The notes beneath the pieces were generated by a model. The model saw only the letters and a program-made list of their open reading frames with translations, ran no database searches and was not told the origin of the DNA. Below, piece by piece: positions 22,100 through 24,546 of a DNA stretch of 24,546 bases. Every line of letters starts with the position of its first letter. Position 1 is the stretch's first letter. A program made the translations under genes and the position numbers. The stretch covers positions 1 through 24,546 of the forward strand of contig JBFHRO010000021.1 of assembly GCA_041591635.1 (NCBI GenBank). Reading direction: 5' to 3'. This DNA is from JACKOD01 sp041591635 (GTDB lineage Bacteria > Pseudomonadota > Gammaproteobacteria > Pseudomonadales > Oleiphilaceae).

Positions 22100-23608
22100 A
22101 TGTGCGGTATTGTGGGAATCGTGGGTAAATCTAATGTCAATCAGTCGCTATATGATGCGCTGACTGTGTTGCAACATAGAGGCCAGGATGCCGCCGGAAT
22201 GGTTACCTATCAGGATGACCGGTTCTTTCTGCGCAAGGACAACGGTCTGGTGCGCGATGTATTTCGCACCCGACACATGCGCCGCCTGCAGGGAAATGCC
22301 GGCATCGGCCACGTGCGCTATCCCACGGCCGGCTCTTCCAGCTCTGCCGAGGCCCAGCCTTTCTACGTCAACTCGCCCTACGGCATTACCCTGGCCCACA
22401 ACGGCAATCTGACCAACACAGGAGAGCTTGCCGAAGACGTGTTTCGATCGGATCTGCGCCACATCAACACCAATTCCGACTCCGAAGTGCTGTTGAATGT
22501 CTTTGCCCATGAGTTGCAGAAGCTCGGCAAGCTCAACCCTTCGCACGAAGATGTGTTTCAGGCCGTGGCAGCCGTTCACAGGCGCTGCCGCGGGGCCTAT
22601 GCTGTAGTCGCCCTGATTACCGGATACGGTGTGGTAGCGTTTCGAGATCCCTACGGTATTCGGCCATTGTGTTTCGGAACCCGTGACAGCAGCGAAGGTA
22701 CCGAATACATGGTAGCTTCTGAAAGCGTGGCCCTCAGTGCGCTCGGCTTTACGCTCGAGCGCGATGTGCAGCCGGGTGAAGCGGTTTATATTGAATCCGA
22801 AGGCAACCTCTATACCCGCCAGTGTGCCGAGAATCCGCAGCTTAATCCCTGTATTTTTGAGCATGTGTATTTCGCCCGTCCCGACTCGATCATCGACAAC
22901 ATTTCGGTATACAAGGCACGGCTGCGCATGGGCGAAAAGCTCGCCGAAAAAATCCAGCGATTGCGCCCGGAACACGATATTGACGTAGTGATGCCGATTC
23001 CTGATACCAGTCGGACTTCCGCCCTGCAGCTGGCCCTGAAGCTGGGAGTGAAGTTTCGTGAAGGCTTTATCAAGAATCGCTACATTGGCCGCACCTTCAT
23101 TATGCCAGGCCAGCATATGCGCAAAAGATCGGTCAAGCAGAAACTCAATCCGATTGAGCTCGAATTCAAGGGCAAGAACGTCTTGTTGATCGATGACTCC
23201 ATTGTGCGCGGTACAACCTGCCAGGAAATCGTGCAAATGGCCCGCGATGCCGGCGCCAGAAAGGTCTACTTTGCCTCGGCGGCACCGGCGGTGCGCTTTC
23301 CCAATGTGTACGGGATTGATATGCCGGCGGCCGAAGAGCTCATTGCCCATGGCAGAACCGAAGAAGAAGTGCAGGCGGCGATCGGCGCCGACTGGCTGAT
23401 CTATCAGGATCTGAACGATCTCATTGAGTGCGCCCAGGAAGGAAACCCCTTGGTGACGCGTTTTGATTGTTCGGTGTTTGACGGGCATTACGTTACCGGG
23501 GATATCAATCAGGCGTACCTGAATCGTTTGCAAATGGCGCGTGGCGAAGCGAGCAAGGCCAAGAAAGCCGAAGAGAATTCGGTGATCGGTCTGCACAACA
23601 ACACCTGA
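22100..23608 (+). CDS. purF: amidophosphoribosyltransferase
   Basis: First committed step of purine synthesis: PRPP plus glutamine to phosphoribosylamine. The 502-residue product (E. coli 505) begins MCGIVGIVG, so Cys2 becomes the N-terminal nucleophile of the Ntn-type glutaminase after Met removal; this fixes ATG 22100 as the start even though the frame opens at 21992 inside cvpA. Other motifs: LQHRGQDAAGM, GIGHVRYPTAGSSS, LAHNGNLTN, and the PRPP-binding loop VLLIDDSIVRGTT near residue 365. No propeptide is visible, as expected for the proteobacterial type. metZ follows after 37 bases. Confidence 0.98.
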   Translation: MCGIVGIVGKSNVNQSLYDALTVLQHRGQDAAGMVTYQDDRFFLRKDNGLVRDVFRTRHMRRLQGNAGIGHVRYPTAGSSSSAEAQPFYVNSPYGITLAHNGNLTNTGELAEDVFRSDLRHINTNSDSEVLLNVFAHELQKLGKLNPSHEDVFQAVAAVHRRCRGAYAVVALITGYGVVAFRDPYGIRPLCFGTRDSSEGTEYMVASESVALSALGFTLERDVQPGEAVYIESEGNLYTRQCAENPQLNPCIFEHVYFARPDSIIDNISVYKARLRMGEKLAEKIQRLRPEHDIDVVMPIPDTSRTSALQLALKLGVKFREGFIKNRYIGRTFIMPGQHMRKRSVKQKLNPIELEFKGKNVLLIDDSIVRGTTCQEIVQMARDAGARKVYFASAAPAVRFPNVYGIDMPAAEELIAHGRTEEEVQAAIGADWLIYQDLNDLIECAQEGNPLVTRFDCSVFDGHYVTGDINQAYLNRLQMARGEASKAKKAEENSVIGLHNNT

Positions 23609-23645
23609 CAGATTCCAGTGTCTTAATTCTGTGGCTGAGTGAACT

Positions 23646-24546
23646 ATGCCCGATATATACGAGATAAGCGCCCACCTTCCTCTGTGCGATCTTGAAGGGG
23701 TGGAGCTTGATACCCTGGCCGTTAGGGCTGGCCAGACCCGCTCGCACGAAATGGAACACAGCGAGGCCATTTTTCCGACCTCCAGTTTCATCTACACGAG
23801 TGCGGCAGAGGCCGCGGCCCGGTTTTCGGGCGCGTCGCCGGGCAATATCTATTCCCGGTTCACCAATCCGACAGTAAAAATGTTTGAGCAGCGCATTGCA
23901 GCACTTGAAGGCGGGGAGCGTGCAGTTGCCACGGCTTCAGGCATGGCCGCGATTCTGGCGACCTGTATGGCGTTGCTTAAGAGCGGAGATCATGTCGTCT
24001 GTTCCAGAGGGGTTTTTGGTACTACCAATGTCTTTTTCGAGAAGTACATGAAGAAGTTTGGGGTGACTTGTACCTTTGTGCCGCTGTCTGACCTCAATGC
24101 CTGGGCCAGTGCCGTGACGCCCCAAACAAGAATGCTCTTTCTTGAAACGCCGTCGAACCCGCTGTGTGAGCTGGGCGATTTAACCGCCTTGTCGGCGCTG
24201 GCGAAAAAAGCCGGGGCCTGGCTGGTGGTGGATAACTGCTTTTGTACCCCCATTCTGCAACGCCCGTTTGAGTTTGGTGCTGACATAGTGATTCATTCGG
24301 CGACCAAATACCTGGATGGCCAAGGGCGCTGCATTGGCGGGGTCGTGGTGGGCTCAGAAGCCTTGATGACAGAGGTGTACGGCTTTCTTCGCACGGCAGG
24401 CCCGAGTATGAGCCCCTTTAACGCCTGGGTATTTCTCAAAGGCATAGAAACGCTGGGAATCCGCATGCGAGCCCAAAGCGCCGCGGCACTCGAGATTGCC
24501 CGCTGGCTTGAGGGGCAGCCAGGGGTCGAGCGGGTGTCTTACGCCG
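23646..24546 (+). CDS. metZ: O-succinylhomoserine sulfhydrylase (3' partial)
   Basis: PLP enzyme of the Cys/Met metabolism family making homocysteine directly from O-succinylhomoserine and sulfide. The first 300 residues are in the window and remain open at its end. Motifs: IFPTSSFIYTSAAEAAARF, YSRFTNPTVKMFEQRIAALEGGE, ATASGMAAI (PLP phosphate binding), FLETPSNP, VVDNCFCTPILQRP and the PLP lysine Lys221 in IHSATKYLDGQGR. The assignment as MetZ rather than MetB or MetC rests on this sequence flavour and on the purF-metZ order known from Pseudomonas; the exact substrate preference cannot be proved here. ATG 23646 has only a weak ribosome binding site (GAGTG). Confidence 0.9.
   Translation, partial: MPDIYEISAHLPLCDLEGVELDTLAVRAGQTRSHEMEHSEAIFPTSSFIYTSAAEAAARFSGASPGNIYSRFTNPTVKMFEQRIAALEGGERAVATASGMAAILATCMALLKSGDHVVCSRGVFGTTNVFFEKYMKKFGVTCTFVPLSDLNAWASAVTPQTRMLFLETPSNPLCELGDLTALSALAKKAGAWLVVDNCFCTPILQRPFEFGADIVIHSATKYLDGQGRCIGGVVVGSEALMTEVYGFLRTAGPSMSPFNAWVFLKGIETLGIRMRAQSAAALEIARWLEGQPGVERVSYA

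Noticed and set aside
22148..23791. Long open frame (547 codons) on the minus strand opposite purF
   Set aside because: The plus-strand frame is a complete PurF with all motifs; the antisense frame shows no recognisable domain and reflects codon bias.
1..24546. Search by eye for CRISPR arrays, IS ends, tRNA genes, prophage or defence genes
   Set aside because: No regularly spaced repeats, transposase, integrase or tRNA-like cloverleaf was seen; all larger stretches are explained by conserved core genes.

Overview
This is a contiguous, gene-dense stretch of core chromosome from a gammaproteobacterium. Protein families and gene order resemble the Pseudomonas / Cellvibrio / marine-gammaproteobacterial type: prmB-aroC-MFS permease, then LysR regulator<>leuC-leuD-leuB-asd-fimV-truA-trpF...accD-folC-dedD-cvpA-purF-metZ. 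FimV, DedD and the gammaproteobacterial-type Asd fit this. Base composition looks intermediate, in the mid-50s % GC by eye. I cannot name a genus. There are no tRNA, rRNA, CRISPR, IS or phage features.

Layout. (1) 1-3061, plus strand: 3' part of prmB (ribosomal protein L3 glutamine methyltransferase), aroC (chorismate synthase) and a 12-helix MFS permease 2 bases behind aroC. (2) 3062-5741: a polyhydroxyalkanoate (PHA) module, with a 316-base regulatory-looking leader, a small phasin and a class I PHA synthase, closed by a strong hairpin. (3) 5674-10022: a minus-strand LysR-type regulator, divergent from leuCDB (leucine branch). (4) 10023-11316: asd with its own candidate promoter and a very clear intrinsic terminator. 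(5) 11317-14700: fimV, the polar/type IV pilus hub protein, followed by a 14-bp GNRA-capped hairpin. (6) 14746-18317: truA, trpF, trpB and trpA; the trp genes are tightly packed or overlapping. (7) 18451-21461: accD, folC and a DedD-type SPOR protein. (8) 21485-24546: a good sigma70-type promoter, then cvpA, purF and the 5' part of metZ.

The genes are mostly anabolic: chorismate to tryptophan (aroC, trpFBA), leucine (leuCDB), the aspartate family (asd, metZ), fatty acid initiation (accD), folate (folC), purines (purF), with translation/RNA modification (prmB, truA), cell envelope and division (fimV, dedD, cvpA) and carbon storage (phasin, phaC). The PHA pair stands between two blocks that lie apart in Pseudomonas aeruginosa as I remember it, so it sits at a rearrangement junction.

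I found no convincing new biological system. The most interesting signals are regulatory: a LysR-box array between the regulator and leuC, a GTTGTA direct-repeat cluster upstream of the phasin, a terminator-like hairpin encoded inside the C-terminus of the convergent regulator gene, and inverted repeats flanking fimV. Several starts were moved from the longest open frame on the basis of ribosome binding sites and family N-termini (aroC, phasin, phaC, leuC, leuB, trpF, trpB, trpA, accD, folC, purF). truA and dedD starts remain uncertain.
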